Assembly: GCA_031270925.1 (NCBI GenBank)
Contig: JAISWY010000200.1
Coordinates: 1-8,704, forward strand
Source: Candidatus Symbiothrix sp.
GTDB lineage: Bacteria; Bacteroidota; Bacteroidia; Bacteroidales; Azobacteroidaceae
Direction of reading: 5' to 3'
Length of the DNA stretch: 8,704 bases
Part shown: one piece after another, positions 5,892 through 8,704 of the stretch
How the letters are laid out: each line of letters opens with the position of its first letter
Numbering within the stretch: the first letter of the stretch is position 1
Translations under genes and position numbers: made by a program
The notes under the pieces: generated by a model
The model's database searches: none
What the model was told of the DNA's origin: nothing
The model's input: only the letters and a program-made list of their open reading frames with translations

Positions 5892-8704
5892 ATGTTAAAT
5901 AAAATTATTCAATATTTTTTAAATAACCGGTTAGTTACCGTATTATTTTGGCGCTAATCGTTTTATGGGGAATCGCCGTTGCGCCATTCGATTGGCACGG
6001 TGGAATTATTCCGAACGATCCGGTGCCGGTGGATGCTATTCCCGACATCGGCGAGAATCAGCAAATCGTTTCGGTCGAATGGATGGGACGTTCGCCGAAA
6101 GATGTCCAAGAGCAGATTACCTATCCACTGACTACTTATTTGATGGGTATGCCGAACGTAAAAACCATTCGGAGCAGTTCGATGTTCGGGATGTCGTTCA
6201 TCTACATTATTTTCGACGATGACGTGGAATTTTACTGGAGCCGCTCGCGGATTTTGGAAAAATTGGCCTCTTTGCCGGCCGATGCTCTTCCCAAAGGCGT
6301 TCAGCCTGCCTTAGGACCGGACGCCACCGCGCTCGGACAAATATTTTGGTACACGCTCGAAGGCCGGGATCCCGAAACGGGCAAACCCGCCGGCGGTTGG
6401 AATGCCGAAGAATTGCGCACCATACAGGATTTTCAAGTCAGATATGCACTTTCGGCTGTGGAAAGCGTTTCCGAAGTAGCATCGGCAGGCGGTTTTATAA
6501 AGGAATATCAAGTCGAATTGAATCCCGATGCGATGCGCGCCTTCAATATTTCGGTTATGGATGTGATGAATGCCATTCAGAAATCGAATTTGGATATTGG
6601 CGCCGAAACGCTCGAAATCAATCAAGCGGAATATTTAGTGCGCGGATTGGGTTATATTCAAAGTGTTTCGGATTTGGAAGAATCGGTGGTAACGATGCGC
6701 AACAATTCGCCGGTGAGGATAAAAGATGTGGCTTTTGTCAATATCGGCCCGGCTCCCCGTCGCGGCGGCTTGGATAAGGAAGGTGTGGAAGCGGTCGGCG
6801 GCGTAGTTGTGGCGCGTTACGGCTCTAATCCGATGCAAGTTATCGACAATGTAAAAGCGAAAATCAAGGAGCTGGAAGCCGGAATGCCTCAAAAAGTTTT
6901 GCCGGACGGAACGGTTTCGAAAGTAACCGTCGTGCCGTTTTACGACCGTTCGGGTTTGATAAAAGAAACCGTAAAAACGCTCGAAACATCTTTGTCGCAC
7001 GAAATATTGATTTGTATTATCGTGATTATCGTTTTGGTGTTCAACTTGCGGGCTTCGGCGGTTATTGCGAGCGTATTGCCGATTGCGGTTTTGGCTACCT
7101 TTATTATTATGCGTTATACCGGTGTGGAGGCGAATATTGTGGCGTTGTCGGGTATTGCCATCGCTATCGGCGTTTTGGTTGATGTGGGCGTGGTTTTGGT
7201 CGAAAATATTTTGAAAAATTTGGATGCACACCGCCGTGATTGTAAGGGCAAGGCAGCTCTTGCCCCTACGAAATTAACGGAATTGATTTACCGGAGTGTA
7301 AAAGAAGTTTCCGGCGCCCTAACTACCGGAATGTTAACCACCATTGTCAGCTTTTTGCCGGTTTTTGCAATGCAGGCGCAGGAAGGTAAATTGTTTGGCC
7401 CACTGGCTTATACCAAAACATTTGCGTTGCTCTCGGCTTTTGTTTTGGGATTTGTGATTTTACCCACGATTGCTTATGGGGTGTTTTCTATCCGCTTGCC
7501 GCGTTTCTTAAGTAACATAAAAAAGTCTCGGACAATCGCAAACCTTGCAGCCTTGTTGATAGCCACCCTCTACCTAACTCTCCACTGGCTCCCCATCGGC
7601 GAGCAAGCCGGCTGGTTTTGGAACTTGTTGTTCGTGGTTTTAGCAATCGGATCCATCCTTGCAATCCTTTGGTCATTAGTCGTTTACTACGAAAAAATCT
7701 TGCGATGGTGCTTGAATAACCGATGGAAATTCATGCTCATTCCCAGCATTACCTTTGTAGCGGGCGTTTTAATATGGCGAAACATGGGGCAAGAATTTAT
7801 GCCGAGCTTGGATGAAGGTTCTTTCCTTTTAATGCCGACTGCGATGCCTCACACCGGCGTAGAACAAAACCTGCATTTGATTGAAGCGGTCGATAAACGG
7901 ATTTCTTCCATTCCCGAAGTGGAAGTTACGGTCGGTAAATGGGGGCGCGTCAATTCGGCATTAGATCCGGCGCCGGCGCAAATGTTTGAAAATACGATTA
8001 TTATCAAACCCGAATATTTGGATACCGATAGCGGACGAATCCGTCAATGGCGACCGCATATCAAAACGAAAGACGATATTTGGCAGGAAATCGTGAATGT
8101 TTCGCATCTTCCCGGACTGACTTCCGCTCCCAAACTCCAACCGATTGAAGCGCGTTTGGTCATGCTCTCTACCGGATTACGCGCGCCGATGGGCTTGAAA
8201 ATCTACGGCCCGAACTTGGAAGCTATCGAACAGGCCGGAAAACAATTGGAAACGGTATTGAAAGAAGTTTCCTCCGTTTTACCATCGACCGTTTTTTACG
8301 ACCGGGCGGTGGGCGCTCCTTACCTCGAAATCAAACTGAACCGGCAAAACATGGCGCGTTACGGCATCACGGTAGCCGATTTGCAGGAAGTGATCGAAGC
8401 TGCCATCGGCGGAATGTCTCTTACCACCACTGTCGAAGGCCGTGAACGCTTTCCGGTGCGCCTGCGCTATCCGCGCGAATTGCGCAACCATCCCGAAGAA
8501 ATCGCTCGTTTGCTGATTCCGACGGCAACCGGCATTCAAATTCCCTTGGGCGATGTGGTTGATATTCAGTTTAATAAGGGTTCACAAATGATTCAAAGCG
8601 AAAACACGTTTTTAGTCGGATACGTTATTTTTGATAAAACGGAAGGCAAAGCCGAAGTTGATGTTGTTTTGGAAGCGGAAAAATATTTGAAAGCGAAAAT
8701 CGAT
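5892..8704 (+). CDS. cusA: CusA/CzcA-family heavy-metal RND efflux pump, Cu(I)/Ag(I) type (3' partial, frameshifted near the start)
   Basis: An inner-membrane proton-driven RND pump that, by family knowledge, expels metal ions through a CusB-like adaptor and a TolC-like channel. The start is ATG 5892 (MLNKIIQYFLNNRLVTVLF, typical of the family). That frame then stops at 5955-5957, and the rest continues in the -1 frame from 5948, open for 919 codons to the window edge. One missing T in 5946-5949 explains this. In the repaired protein TM1 spans about 13-31, and porter motifs such as DPVPVDAIPDIGENQQIV and RSSSMFGMSFIYIIF follow. Asp431 lies in TM4 (GVLVDVGVVLVEN), at the place of the CusA proton-relay aspartate. 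Methionines 648, 698 and 758 fall in the contexts of the E. coli CusA triad (M573, M623, M672), and the nearby acidic residues are kept, which favours Cu/Ag over Zn/Co. An extra pair of hydrophobic helices before the second half is usual in Bacteroidota homologues. It may be a pseudogene or contain a sequencing error. Confidence 0.9.
5940..5957 (+). other. Apparent one-base deletion (frameshift) in the pump gene
   Basis: Up to about 5949 the frame of ATG 5892 encodes a normal CusA N-terminus (ending VLF). It then reads W-R and a TAA stop at 5955. From 5948 the neighbouring frame reads LALIVLWGIAVAPFDW, exactly what should follow. Adding one T to the TTTT run at 5946-5949 restores a continuous protein. 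In the downstream frame a TAA at 5924 closes the upstream side, and the only possible start is a TTG at 5948, which would remove the N-terminus and half of TM1. Confidence 0.85.
7240..7271 (+). repeat. Palindromic repeat-like element inside the cusA coding region
   Basis: Thirteen-base arms at 7240-7252 and 7259-7271 (core TAAGGGCAAG against CTTGCCCCTA) match at 11 of 13 positions around a 6-base loop GCAGCT. The element is in frame and encodes CKGKAALAPTK at residues 451-461 of the repaired pump, in the cytoplasmic loop after TM4. This stretch does not look like normal pump sequence. GGGCAAG...CTTGCCCCTA palindromes resemble dispersed intergenic repeats of many bacterial genomes; that this is such a copy is an inference. 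Confidence 0.6.

Noticed and set aside
5948..5950. TTG as an alternative start of the pump
   Set aside because: It would remove the conserved cytoplasmic N-terminus and half of TM1, has no ribosome-binding context, and leaves the perfect family N-terminus at 5892 unexplained.
5940..5957. Programmed -1 frameshifting to make full-length pump
   Set aside because: The zero-frame codons TTA TTT TGG do not form an X XXY YYZ slippery heptamer, T4 is short for transcriptional slippage, and this gene family is not known to use recoding.
6635..7231. 198-codon minus-strand open frame opposite the pump gene
   Set aside because: Rich in His, Asn, Arg and Gln, as expected from the antisense of membrane-protein codons, and it lies wholly within the conserved CusA reading frame.

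Overview
The window looks like a chromosomal segment of a member of the Bacteroidota, probably Bacteroidales. It holds a SusC/SusD outer-membrane import pair, TAnnTTTG-type (-7) promoters, A/T-rich translation starts without Shine-Dalgarno motifs, and a HYC_CC_PP-type small cysteine protein, all typical of this phylum. The genus cannot be named from the sequence alone.

Left part (1-5156, minus strand): a three-gene transport operon read right to left. A SusC/RagA-type TonB-dependent outer-membrane transporter (5156-1827) comes first, then its SusD/RagB-type substrate-binding lipoprotein (1791-169), then the first 44 codons of another lipoprotein (132 to the window edge). That N-terminus resembles the substrate import-associated zinc metallohydrolase lipoproteins that follow SusCD pairs. 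The gaps are only about 35 bases, so co-transcription is likely. The likely job is capture and import of a polymer fragment; a peptide or glycopeptide is favoured if the third gene really is the metallopeptidase.

Middle (5157-5373): an A/T-rich divergent intergenic region. A minus-strand -7 box (5242-5249) faces susC. A plus-strand -33/-7 promoter (5335-5365) faces the metal operon and ends only 8 bases before the start codon. A run of twelve T (5311-5322) lies just upstream of the second promoter.

Right part (5374-8704, plus strand): a copper/silver-type efflux operon. It starts with a 125-residue exported cysteine-rich protein of the HYC_CC_PP type. A 140-base gap follows, holding a stem-loop and an 11-unit, 9-bp minisatellite. 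Then comes a CusA-like heavy-metal RND pump that runs off the right edge. The pump keeps the three methionines of the Cu/Ag-binding triad and the transmembrane aspartate, but its reading frame is broken by an apparent one-base deletion at codon 19-20. The pump gene also carries an in-frame palindromic element that looks like a dispersed intergenic repeat.

No wholly new multi-gene system is evident. The unusual points are the pump frameshift, the frame-preserving minisatellite that can encode a short hydrophobic peptide overlapping the pump start, the palindrome inside the pump gene, and the near-leaderless promoter.
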